Source: Harmothoe impar (taxonomy: Eukaryota > Annelida > Polychaeta > Phyllodocida > Polynoidae). Taken from it: a stretch of DNA of 64,000 nt. The stretch covers positions 32,105,618 to 32,169,617 of the forward strand of contig OX381707.1 of the NCBI GenBank assembly GCA_947462335.1, written 5' to 3'. Shown one piece after another: positions 44,280 to 54,639 of the stretch. The translations under genes and the position numbers were made by a program. The notes below the pieces were generated by a model. That model was not told the DNA's origin. It saw only the letters and a program-made list of their open reading frames with translations, and did not search any database. Within the stretch, counting starts at the first letter, position 1; every line of letters begins with the position of its first letter.

Positions 44280-44695
44280 GAAGGTTACAAATAACAATCA
44301 CAGAACAGGGAACCCGACATGAAAAATGGTTCAATGGCATAACTGCCGGTTTTCTAGAGATTTGGTCAGATGGATGATATAATCAATAACGAACTGCATA
44401 CCTCGTTGAAACGAATGTCATGAGGGTTAAACAGGAATAGTTGCACTTTGTTAATAAATGATTTCTCTCTTCATAGACATACTAGATTTGGTTATGTTGA
44501 TCCTTGATCTTTTATAATCTCATCGGTGCTTCAAAGAAATTAAAGGTTGTTTTTTAATCATAATTATATTGGATGGCTATAATGAAGGGTTTTCTTTAGT
44601 TTAATTTCCTATATTATATTCTTCGCATTTGTACCTACCCCTTAAGTGCGGCACCAAATCGCCTGTAAGGGATTTTTGCCATGGAAAATGAGGAG
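44280..44695 (+). repeat. Blocks O and P, copy 1
   Basis: O: TTTGGTCAGATGGATGATAT, AATCAATAACGAACTGCATA and CAGGAATAGTTGCACTTTGT match 47390-47465. P: AGTGCGGCACCAAATCGCCT and GTAAGGGAT match 47890-47920. These define a local duplication spaced about 3.1 kb. Confidence 0.65.
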
Positions 44696-45230
44696 TGAGG
44701 GGAGACTATCACACACTACTACATGTAGTATCCCACACCCCCATCACGTACATTTCATAAAGCACACATTCACTAGAACTCTAGCTCAAGTTGTATGAAA
44801 GCTGACAATTCACAAACGGTCCAGTTACCCTGATCATGTTACATCAGAAACGTTTTACTCAAACTAAGATATTTTAGCTTCAAGGAAGATTATTTCTTTT
44901 GATATATGTGACAAAACATGGCATAAGGTGACATCGGGAGGAATTACCTTTTTTAAGTTCATGTCTTCAGCTATAGTTTGATGTAATGAATGTTAAGATA
45001 GTCCAATGGGTTGCAGAGAATTGACCTCCCAAACATGGGATGGGAGGAAATTCAGAATATATCATCTATCCGGTATCAACATTTATAAACTTGCATAATT
45101 CAAATAAATAATCAAATTATAAAATGAATTAATGAATGTCAATTGTGGACTATATATTTGGAACTAGAAGGAAAAATGGTGATTTGTTTTTAGTTCTGGG
45201 ATGCTTATGGAATGAGAAAATGGATAAAAA
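44696..45230. other. Unassigned AT-rich DNA
   Basis: I see no gene or element ends. Confidence 0.4.
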
Positions 45231-45263
45231 AGGTTGTCTTTATTCTAAAGTAGTGAAAAATAG

Positions 45264-45277
45264 GTTTCCATGGCAAC
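45264..45277 (-). promoter_or_regulatory. RFX/X-box-like motif (reverse orientation)
   Basis: GTTTCCATGGCAAC is the exact reverse complement of the sites at 4308 and 37917. The surrounding 200 bases do not align convincingly with repeat X. Confidence 0.4.
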
Positions 45278-45459
45278 TGAACGTCAACAAATATGGTAAA
45301 TTTGGGTTAAAACATTCTTTATACGCTCCAAGTAAGACCCATTCAGAATCAAAATGAAATTTTTATGATAGCATATTCAGAATCCTTAGAAAAATTTCGC
45401 CTAGGGCAATTTTCTCATAACTATTTACTTTTCTTGTAATATCTCCTGAAATATCATGT

Positions 45460-45800
45460 TTGGAGCATTACTGGCAATTTCCCTAATATCTCCCACGTTG
45501 TGTCACATATGACCGTTACAGGACAAGCACGTGGGGTCAGTGTTTTCAGGCAGCAAAGTGACTGGGCATCCCACCTCCTCCCACTAACAGACAGTGACAT
45601 TTGCCTTTTAAGCCTGCAGCAATTGCTCTCAGACCTATCCATACCCCTGGGTACGTTTAAGGGTACGTAACGACCACCGATAGTGCTGACCGGAGCCAGG
45701 AGGCTGAGCAACTCAGGGGACTTGCTCAGCCAAGTGCTCCAAGACCTTATCAATAAGTGACCAATGTAAGGGAGGGGCCTGGAGTTAGGGCTGGGCAGGT
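45460..45800 (+). repeat. Block K, copy 2 (longest)
   Basis: CAGTGTTTTCAGGCAGCAAA and GTGACTG match 49449-49476. CCCCTGGGTACGTTTAAGGG, GGAGCCAGGAGGCTGAGCAA and GACCTTATCAATAAGTGACC match 13150-13220. Confidence 0.7.
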
Positions 45801-46685
45801 AGAAAGGCGGTATGGGCAGAGAGTACGTATGGTGGTGGGGTGGAGAGGGGATGGCAAAGAGGAGGAGGCAACCATAGGAATTAGACCTTGGGTTAGAGAG
45901 CGACATTGGTTAGGAATGGGACACTGGTGTTTAAAGAAAGTAGGAGAGAATCTAGAGAAAGGTTTCATGAGGAATATACAGGTTCGATGAGAGACGTGGG
46001 TGTATGCATGGAGTTGCACTGGCGAGGGTACATGTGAAGAAAACGATGATCATCGATAGCGACTAACGATCCTACAAACATTGCAAATGCCGACCTAATA
46101 CTGTGCCATATGTCATCACATCATTCAGGGTCAGTGTACCAGCATGTCTACCTGACTTAATCACCTCACTCTATTTCTCTATAATGCATTATACGTCATG
46201 ACCTCTTTCCATTACCTCATGCTACGTCATTCCCCTATCATTTATGTAAGGTACAGGACTCAACATGATACTCCACATACTCAGTATCTGTAGACAGATG
46301 TCAGCTCTTTCCACTCAACCACATGAATATGCATTCCTTCAGTGTTCTCTACTATTTTTCATCATGTTGGCTCGGCTCAAGCACATAAGTGTCCCCATTA
46401 CAGGACTGCCTCCCAGTGGACACAGCCATCAGCTAATGTTTAGTCAATGTTGATAACTGGTTGATCAACATTGATCACATTGATAGATATCGGTCAACGT
46501 GTATAACTGCCTTCTCCAAGTAGGCACAGTCAACATAATAAATCATTTTTCAATGTATATCCATCTTGATTCAGTATAGATCTCATCCTGAACTGGATTT
46601 CAAGCCCACTGGGAATAAGCAGATGTTAGGTTTAATGCACTTTTTGCATTTTGTCTGTTATGCCAACTTAGACACTTGCCTGCTC
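45801..46685. other. Unassigned DNA containing a 10-bp hairpin
   Basis: CAATGTTGAT (46445-46454) and ATCAACATTG (46464-46473) form a perfect stem with a 9-base loop. Otherwise there are short ORFs without motifs. Confidence 0.45.
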
Positions 46686-46689
46686 CCAG

Positions 46690-46885
46690 AAGTGGCCCAT
46701 ACAAGAAAGCATTAGTCCCTGGAGGCGCTGGACAATCAGACCTGGTGCCAGCCTTTATTGGAACAAGGGCCCTGGTCATCTGCCACCCAAAGGATGAGCC
46801 CTCTTTCTTATTAGTCCTCTTCTCCTTAATACTTGACACACTATCCTGGGCTAGTTCATCAGTTCTGCACCAAGATGGGACAGTA
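46690..46885 (+). repeat. Block L, copy 2
   Basis: GCGCTGGACAATCAGACCTG, GGGCCCTGGTCATCTGCCAC and GTTCATCAGTTCTGCACCAA align with 18470-18615. Confidence 0.65.
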
Positions 46886-47285
46886 AATAGATGAAGCTAT
46901 CTTGACAGGGACGTCCACCAGGTCCTACTCCAAAATACATTGCTTGACTGCAGGTAATTATGCTGATTTCAGGTGAGTATAGGAATCTTACCTTTAGTCA
47001 TACTGTACCTTCTGATTATAGAGGAGGGCTATGATAATTGAGACATTATTCTAAATCACACACTTTACACATATCAAACTGCGTGACATATTTCAGTTAT
47101 GACCTGCATTTGAATTAAAGTTGTATTTCGAAGGTAACAGTTTTAACAAGGAAGCATGTCACAGGCACCAGCAGCTCAGTATTGTGATCCTGGTTCTTCA
47201 CCAGCAAACCAGCAAACTGATGAACCAAGTTAACGAGGGTTAAGGGCTGATTAAGTTTAAAAGCTAATGGGTTTTAGAAGATAAT
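46886..47285. other. Unassigned DNA
   Basis: I see nothing I can name. Confidence 0.4.
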
Positions 47286-47289
47286 GGGT

Positions 47290-47935
47290 CAGGTAATTTT
47301 AATGATGCCTGGCTCCTAAATATACACAAAGAATGGTCCAATGGTGCCTGACCACTGGTCTTCTGTGAATCTGGTCAGAGGGAGTTTTTAATCAATGCCA
47401 AACCATGTACCTAATTGAAAAGAAGTTCTTTTTATAGGATGAATGGGAATTATTGCACTTGTTTAATGAATGGCTCGGTGAGCTGATCATTTTAACCCTG
47501 AATCCTCTAAGATCACAACATTGCTTCAAGATAATTTATAGATTCTGCTTTGAGTGCTGTAAAACCTCTGTACTAAGTCTATCTTGGTTATTATAAGCCA
47601 GATGTGAGTTTTAGGGGAAAATCTCACTTTATAATAAAAGTGATTGAAATTGGTTTTCGCCATATTCATGCATATTGAACGTTGAAATCTTTGTATCAAA
47701 AGTGTTTTTTAATTCAAATTCAGCTTATAAAAAAAGTGATTGAAATTAGTTTTCACTATATTCCTGTATATTTAAACATCAACTATAAGTTGAATGGGAG
47801 TTGAACCTCAACTAAGTATCAAAAGTGTTTTTCAATTTAACTTCATACAATGTATTATATTCTACCCATATACATGCATCGAACTCCACAAGTGTGGTGT
47901 CAAATCGCCCCCAAGGGATGCCTGCTTTTCGAAGC
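47290..47935 (+). repeat. Blocks O and P, copy 2
   Basis: See 44280-44695 for the shared words. Between O and P, a segment ATAAAAAAAGTGATTGAAAT with TTAGTTTTCA is itself locally duplicated (47633 and 47727). Confidence 0.65.
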
Positions 47936-48500
47936 TGTTTGATGTAACAGCAACAGTTGTGTTGACAATTTAAACAGATATGGTTTACACCCATCCCTTT
48001 TCCATATCAATACAATGTGTCAATATGTCTCTAAACATAGGATCAGCTTCAATACAACTGTATGGACCAACCCTCTAACATAGACAATAAGACTTCTGAG
48101 ATGAAAGCCCCTATTGATTGGTCCGTATCAGAGCGTATAGCTTCTACATTCAGGGAAATAAAACATAAATTATACTATAGATTGCCATCGATAAATAAGG
48201 CAAAGTCATGAATGGCGTTGTTCTTATTATCAATGATTTTGACCCTGGGTTTCATTTCTCTTTCCCGGTCTATAAATTACATTAGTCTGAACTAGCTTAC
48301 AGCAGTAAGTAAAAGGTTTGCTGAAACACTGATTTTTGCATATAATTGGTACACAGTGCATCGAATTGAATAGAATCATGTTCATAGTACGCCATTGTCT
48401 TCATTAATTGAGATGCATTTCTTGAAAAGGCATTTTGATGTCAATGGTATTGTTGAAAATGATAATAGTGAATACAAAACTGACTTACATCTCCACTTTC
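47936..48500. other. Unassigned AT-rich DNA
   Basis: I see no gene or element ends. Confidence 0.4.
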
Positions 48501-48504
48501 AGTA

Positions 48505-48730
48505 ATAAAACAATTGTAGTTGTTGTCTTTCAATTAAATTTTAAACACTTCAAAACAAGAGATAAACAAATGATATGACATCGAATAGTGGTCATGTTGA
48601 TATGCAACATTTAATTAGATTTAAACTCAACTCAAGTAAGAACACATTCATTATGGAAGGTTATTATATTAATATTTTAGAGGTGTCAGTGGGATCGAAG
48701 GAAGACTTTATCTTCTCATAAATATATTTT
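48505..48730 (+). repeat. Block A, decayed copy (unit 5)
   Basis: GTTGTTGTCTTTCAATTAAA, ATGTTGATATGCAACATTTA and ATTATATTAATATTTTAGAG follow the block A pattern with many substitutions. Confidence 0.5.
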
Positions 48731-49109
48731 TAATGTGTTGATTAGAACTCTGGGTTTAGTTCTTAATAACATAAATAAGTGACCAAGAAATGATTTGTCT
48801 CGATACTTCTTTTCAGAAACTAGCTATAGTCGATTGTATTTTGTCTCAATATCCTATTTTAGTGCCTATGAATATTTAACTATGTTGTTGAGTTTCTAAT
48901 GGTTCAATTTCATTCAGCATCTTAGAAATGATAGTGTTTGTACACAATACAGATGAATCACGTATCTGTCCCTATGCATGGGTTCAAAGGGTAGGCTTAG
49001 TGCCCACTGTTCTTATTCGATACATCAGCTGATGGGAGAATTGGCCAAGGTAGTTGTAACATGTTGTAAGAAAGAATACTTATCGAAAAGACCATTCTTC
49101 CATCTCATA

Positions 49110-49235
49110 TAGACATTCCTCTAGATCATATTTGATCATGTCAAGGGTTGTAGACCTTCAGCACTGCTATCTCTAAACCAACACTCCCACACACTGCCTC
49201 TCACCACGGCTGCTCCTGACAGTTGATACGTAGGT
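49110..49235 (+). repeat. Block H, copy 3
   Basis: CATATTTGATCATGTCAAGG, GTTGTAGACCTTCAGCAC and ACCACGGCTGCTCCTGACAG match 39598-39690. Confidence 0.65.
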
Positions 49236-49429
49236 CTGTGGTGAGTCACATACAGGGCATCCGTATAAAGGATATGTGAAGAGAAAGATGGTGAAGTAAA
49301 TCCAGGGGGCTGTCGTTTTCTTGCAACTTCAACAGCCAATTACTTCATTTTCAAGTCCTTTGATGTTATACCCTGCTTGCCTCAGATGGAAATAACAGGA
49401 AACGGTCAGGTCGTAGAGGAACAAGGCAC

Positions 49430-49655
49430 AGAACAAATTAATGAGGACAGTGTTTTCAGGCAGCAAAGTGACTGTACTCCCCACCATCTCCCACTAGTAG
49501 ACAATTTAAGCCTGCAGCCAATGCTCTTAGACCTGCCCAGACCCCTGGGTACCGCCAGTATTGCTAATCGGTGCCATGAGGGCGAGGAACAGTTGGATGA
49601 GCTGCCCTAGGACCATAGCATTGAGTGACCTGAGCAGGGGAGGAGCTTGAGGTTG
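49430..49655 (+). repeat. Block K, copy 3
   Basis: GGACAGTGTTTTCAGGCAGC, AATTTAAGCCTGCAGCCAAT and CCAGACCCCTGGGTACC match 45530-45660. Confidence 0.7.
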
Positions 49656-51080
49656 GGGTCAAGGGAGGGGGAGAGCGAGGCATGAGTAGAGTAGTTGGAT
49701 TGTTGAGTAAGGGTTGGGGGTGCGGAAAAAGGGGGGGGGGAGCCTGAAGGGGAATATACGGATTACTAATTATTATATGTCCCAGCCTGGGTAAAGGAGG
49801 GATTTGGGTAAGGTAGGGGACAGTAGGGCTGTGAGATAAAGAATGGGACAGTGGGAAAGACTTCCCGAGCCATATATATGCAAGTCTGTTGAAGAGAGAG
49901 GGCATCCAGGGGATAGTGAAAAAATGGGACCTGGTATATATATTATATATATGGGTTGGTCGAGGGGAATTATGATTCATCATTCTCAATATTGGGCTTC
50001 ATATGTTTCGGGCAAATCAAGTTACATTTTGCATAGTGAACAGAAGATTTAAGATATTGTGAAACATATTTCAAGCACACGTAGCGAACAATGACACACG
50101 TACAGAGCATATTATGTCTCTTGTAGCCACCTAGCACCTTGTCAGATGATGAGGGCTTATCACCACTGTTTATCGACCAGCTTTGTCTGCATGAAGAAGG
50201 ACAGATTATAGTGGAATAACGTGTTGTGAGGATTATCAGTAATCCGAACAGTACAAATGGAAGAGTGCTTAGATAATGTATTTATAATATGGCTCTAGCA
50301 GTTTCCTTTCTGTAGTGTGGACATGGGTGATAACTGCATTGCAACCTCCCTCGGTCTATAACTACATGACTGCATGCACTGGATCACGTTCTATATGAAG
50401 CAACCCTCTGACAAAGGATATACAAAACCAGATAGACGAAAGGCACAATTGATCCATCTCTACCTACACATACTTTACACACTTTTTAGAGAACCTGCAT
50501 ATGTATACATAGCACAGGCTGGAGGCTATATCAAGCAAAGCCGTACTTTGTTGAATCTATAAGTATGGCAATGGCATGAATAGCTTTGTATCCATTTGCA
50601 CTGTAACATTTGACGGATTGCCATACAGCTGTTGACCGGGTATAAACTGTGGTTACCACTCGAACTCATTTATAGCTAAATCCCAAATGAACTCTCATAC
50701 CAGACGTCAAATTAACAGCATTGCAATATGCATTACATCTGGGGGAAAAAAATCATTACACAAAGTTACAAGAATATAATCAAAACATTAATAAGAGTGG
50801 AGAGGATGCCTAGCTATAAGGTGTCATGGTACTAATCCGCCGAGAAAACCTAGGACAGCCAAATAGTCCCTACTAAAAACGGACTTCTAGTGGATATAGT
50901 CAGTGCTAGGAGACCTTATTTTTGACTGGGAGTAATAATAGGCATACCAGAAGATGGCAATGCATGGTTTAAAAAAAGTTTTAAAAAGTTTGTGGTATCC
51001 GTGGTAACCAAGGGGTCAAGCTTGGAGGTCAAACTAAAGGTCATAGGTCGGTGGGGCACTTGAAAAATTGATCATGTTCA
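49656..51080. other. Unassigned DNA with a G10 run
   Basis: A purine-rich stretch with G10 at 49731-49740 and a TA repeat near 49935. Overlapping ORFs (49564-49989 minus, 49843-50052 plus) lack motifs. Confidence 0.4.
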
Positions 51081-51090
51081 GACTATGCTT

Positions 51091-51103
51091 TTTCCATGGC
51101 AAC
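51091..51103 (-). promoter_or_regulatory. RFX/X-box-like motif (13 of 14 positions shared)
   Basis: TTTCCATGGCAAC on the plus strand, the reverse complement of GTTGCCATGGAAA. This is the fourth site of this type in the window. Confidence 0.35.
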
Positions 51104-51440
51104 TAGCGCAAAATCTAATTTGACTCTGATATTGACAGACATTTTTAAAAAGTTCGGAAATGATGTCAACTTTTGTTTAAGGCATCATTTATGCACGCCA
51201 TCAAATTTTGGACCACATTTGGAGCCACTTGATAGTGAAAAAAAGGAAAATATTAGAGCATCACTGTGCCAATTAGTACCGTGACACTATAAGGTAGGTA
51301 TTACACGGTGGAGTGAGTTTTTATCAGTTCGCACCCTGCCAGTCTGGCACCCGTATACTGACCCTCCATAACCAAGTCACATAGACACCCTTAAAGGCAG
51401 TTCCCAGAGGGCCAGAGGCTCTAATGTAAATCACCCAAGC

Positions 51441-51790
51441 GGCTGTGTCTCACGAAGTCGGGACAAGGTTATAGTGATTGACCGGGTGCCATCATCGACC
51501 GTGTGCCATCTTTGACTGGCCGCCATCTTTGACTGGCCTCCATCTTTGACCGGCTTGATAGAAAATGTTTTATTTAGGGCAGATAAATAATTATATAAAT
51601 GGGCTACTAATTACTAATTTAAAGTGTTATAACATCCATTAACCTTTTCTGGCCATTTACATCTTCATCTGCCCTATATAAAACTTTTTCCATCAGGTCG
51701 GTCAAAGATGGCACCCGGTCAAATATGGCACCTGGTCAAAGACTATTATATATCACATATCACATTGGCCCAATCTCATGAGACACAGCC
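51441..51790. mobile_element. Foldback/TIR element with GGTCAAAGATGGC repeats (350 bp)
   Basis: The ends GGCTGTGTCTCA (51441-51452) and TGAGACACAGCC (51779-51790) are perfect inverted repeats. The left arm has four tandem 17-18 bp units of the type TTTGACTGGCCGCCATC (51479-51556). The right arm has inverted versions, GGTCAAAGATGGCACC and GGTCAAATATGGCACC (about 51699-51730). The inner arms TTTATTTAGGGCAGAT and ATCTGCCCTATATAAA also pair approximately. Non-coding. Confidence 0.75.
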
Positions 51791-52635
51791 AAGTACAAAG
51801 ACCTAATATGAAACCCTCTCTTGAATGCGATAGTGTACATATTGGATGGTGGTAGAATCTGTAGAAAGTTTTTCTTTTTTCTTTTTTCTTTTATCTCAAT
51901 GAACGGTTATGTAGTTTCTCAGAATAAACATTTTTCATAATTATGAGAATTCTGCTATTAAGTTGACTTGAGATAACCTCAGATGGTTCATTCATGTTAG
52001 CTAAGCCATGTTCAAATTATACCCTTGAACATGTATACGTCTCGAGCTTCACTGATTATAACTTGACCACATATTTCTCAATATGCTTTAAGCCGGGAGA
52101 ATAGATGATGCTTCCAACCCATTTTTCTTTATACACTTGATCCTGGTCCTTAGGTCCCTTTCCACCCTTCTAGAGGATATAAATAATGATTGCACAGGCC
52201 TGGATAGCCACTCCTGGAAGGAAGGTGCCGTAATAGATTTTGAAGATTGCAACCAGAGTAGACCTGTCCCAAGCCCAGGTGTATGTTTGTGTCAAATAAT
52301 ACATCAGGAAATTCTGTCTGAGCTTGATCATACTATTGGGTCAGGAGAGTTAAATCAATTATATAATTCATCAGTGCCAAGTCACTATATTTAACAGCAT
52401 TCCTTCATGTTTACTTTGCACTATGATTACCACCACAGGCCTTCAGTTAAAATAACTGAAGAATGGTTTTCGCGTGCGCACCATGCGCCCTCATCTTTGA
52501 TGTCACTTGCAGTTGTACCAAGAAGAGGACAATGCCATTGTGGTTGTATGCTGTACAGGTAATTACAATAGTTGTTGATTCATTTACGTTGCTTTTATCT
52601 CTCCACTAATTTGACCTTGTATCCAACTTTACTTC
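51791..52635. other. Unassigned DNA with a TTTTC repeat
   Basis: A pyrimidine run of TTTTC/TTTTTTC units at 51868-51893. The 85-codon ORF at 52137-52394 is not recognised. Confidence 0.4.
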
Positions 52636-52639
52636 AAGG

Positions 52640-53435
52640 AAGATATTAGTTTCACAGTACTTCCATTGATAGAAAACCAGTGTAATATTTCCTGAGAAAT
52701 AGTGACTTGCAATAGTGACCAAAACGGTGTTGACATGCAATTCCTCTTGGCACTAACTGAAATAGGAGGACATCCATTATAAAAGGTCCTTATTCATATT
52801 TCAGAACTGTCACAGGTATTAAATGAACCTGCAAAAATATCAGCAGGGTGTCCTGCAACTTTCCCTACTAAAAAGACCAGTTGGAGTGTATTGATTTGGA
52901 CGGTGGGCCTGGGTGTTTAATGACATGAATAGATACAGATGAGCCCCAGTGCGAAAATCGCTCAAACCACCAAGGTGAGGAAATTCTCTGCATGTAGTAC
53001 TGCTGCTCTGTCAACCAGAAATTACCGCCAAAATCAGAGTAATGAGCGACAAGTGGGTGAGCACTGGTTGGCTCCAACACAGGTGCCAGGTCCCAGTTAC
53101 ATGGCCTAATTGCAGGCCTAACAAGCCTGAGATCCGGTGGGAGGAGGGTGGTTTCGGCAGGCACTGATTTCCATGGGAATGTTGTCATTTGTGGGGAGGC
53201 TCTCCCTCTCATCAGGCCTACCCTGTAGTGGAAGCACACTCATCCCTGCGGGATTGTGTAAAAAGGAGGCTCCAGTCGGAAGCGGAGGTGTCCTACCGCC
53301 TGCTCATTTCCCAGAGAGCCGATCAGGCTGATTGAATGGCTGGCAGGACATGGGTACAGACCCGACAGAACGGGTGTCAGGGGAACAGCAGCCAACGGCA
53401 TCATACGTTGGGAAGGTGTAGTGTGGCATGATAAA
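52640..53435 (+). repeat. Blocks A-B-C (unit 6)
   Basis: A: GGTGTTGACATGCAATTCCT and ATCAGCAGGGTGTCCTGCAA. B: GATGAGCCCCAGTGCGAAAA. C: GCAGGCCTAACAAGCCTGAG, GGGGAGGCTCTCCCTCTCAT, TTTCCCAGAGAGCCGATCAG, and GGGTGTCAGGGGAACAGCAG. Block C is near-identical in many stretches to 20610-20900. On the minus strand both copies keep RGRASPQ(K/M)TTF in one open frame. Confidence 0.8.
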
Positions 53436-54475
53436 ACAATGTTCAGACAAGTAAAGGGTATTAAAAAGACCCTTGGACACTGCGGGTGGAGGGGTTATAT
53501 GTATAGTAAGAGACCCATACTGCATGGTGTTGGCAATACCCATATATATATAAATTATAATCATGCCCTTCCAAACCAAGGTGAATAGTATGCTATTATC
53601 CCTTTCTTTATGGTATAAGTCTCCTTTATATACATATTTATAAGGTGAAAGCTTTGAATATTCATTGTAAAAAAAGTCAGAGTCCATAATTATGGTCTTT
53701 ATTGAACAGTGTGTTTGGAAGGCATGGTCTTGCCGATGATATAGTAGACCTCCCAAAGACTGCTGCGACCATCGGCCTCACTGCACATAGCCTTCTGGAT
53801 ATGACGTAGCTATTTGCCCGAAACCATTATTGTGAAACCTATCATTAAAAAGTTTCAGTAAGATCAGTCGCAGTAGCGGTTGAAACATTTGATAGAATAA
53901 CATATCTACACCTTGTCCCCTAAATCACTATCTTATCTACACTACAATGTCTTGCTGATAAACGAGAGTCCCCGTAAGAAGAAAAAAAGAGACACCTCTA
54001 CTCTATCACATCATAGAGTCACCCTCTGCTGTTTATCTACACGCTTTGATCTCTAATAATGAAGAAATAGTGCAGTCTGCACTATAATTATATAAGCACA
54101 TACCATTATATATAATACAATGTCCTTGGCTGTAAGCAAATTGATTATGTACCTCTTACCGCTTCACTTATACATCCGTCACTTATCTTATGGCATGGAT
54201 TTGGGATAAAACCTCAATTCAGTTCTCAGGCACAGTCGCCAATACCTGTTTCTTATAACTAATAATCTGATTGCATCTATACATCACCTATCACTATCAG
54301 TTCTACATCACCACATCGGATAGGTCCATTACTCTAAAACTATATAGGTTTCCTCATTCATATTATACCCTCTATCGAATATCGGATATCGAATTATGCT
54401 TCTGAAGTTTGAAAGGGATATAAATTGATGTGATTGTGTGAATACAGAAAAATTCAAAGTAAGCTCGCAGCCTAT
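53436..54475. other. Unassigned DNA
   Basis: I see no gene or element. TA-rich runs near 53540 and 54110. Confidence 0.4.
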
Positions 54476-54479
54476 GCCC

Positions 54480-54570
54480 TTATATCTCTATTGACCTCTG
54501 GCTACCTTTAAACGTATGTAGCGACCTTCGATAAGGACCTGAAGATAGGAGGTATTTGAGGCTTGGGTCG
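54480..54570 (+). repeat. Block K, decayed copy 4
   Basis: CTACCTTTAAACGTATGTAG, CGACCTTCGATAAGG and GGAGG follow the K pattern of 45651-45700. Confidence 0.4.
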
Positions 54571-54602
54571 AGTGGTGGGCAAGGGCGAGCCATAGGTAGT
54601 TC

Positions 54603-54633
54603 ACCCTCAGGAAAGTCGCTTTTCTGAGGGTGT
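54603..54633. repeat. Isolated strong hairpin
   Basis: CACCCTCAGGAAAG pairs with CTTTTCTGAGGGTG (13 of 14) around a 3-base loop. No U-run follows and no gene lies upstream, so I do not call it a terminator. Confidence 0.65.
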
Positions 54634-54639
54634 TTATAT

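Noticed and set aside
54603..54633. Rho-independent-type terminator
   Set aside because: A strong hairpin but no T-run, no upstream gene, and a eukaryotic context.
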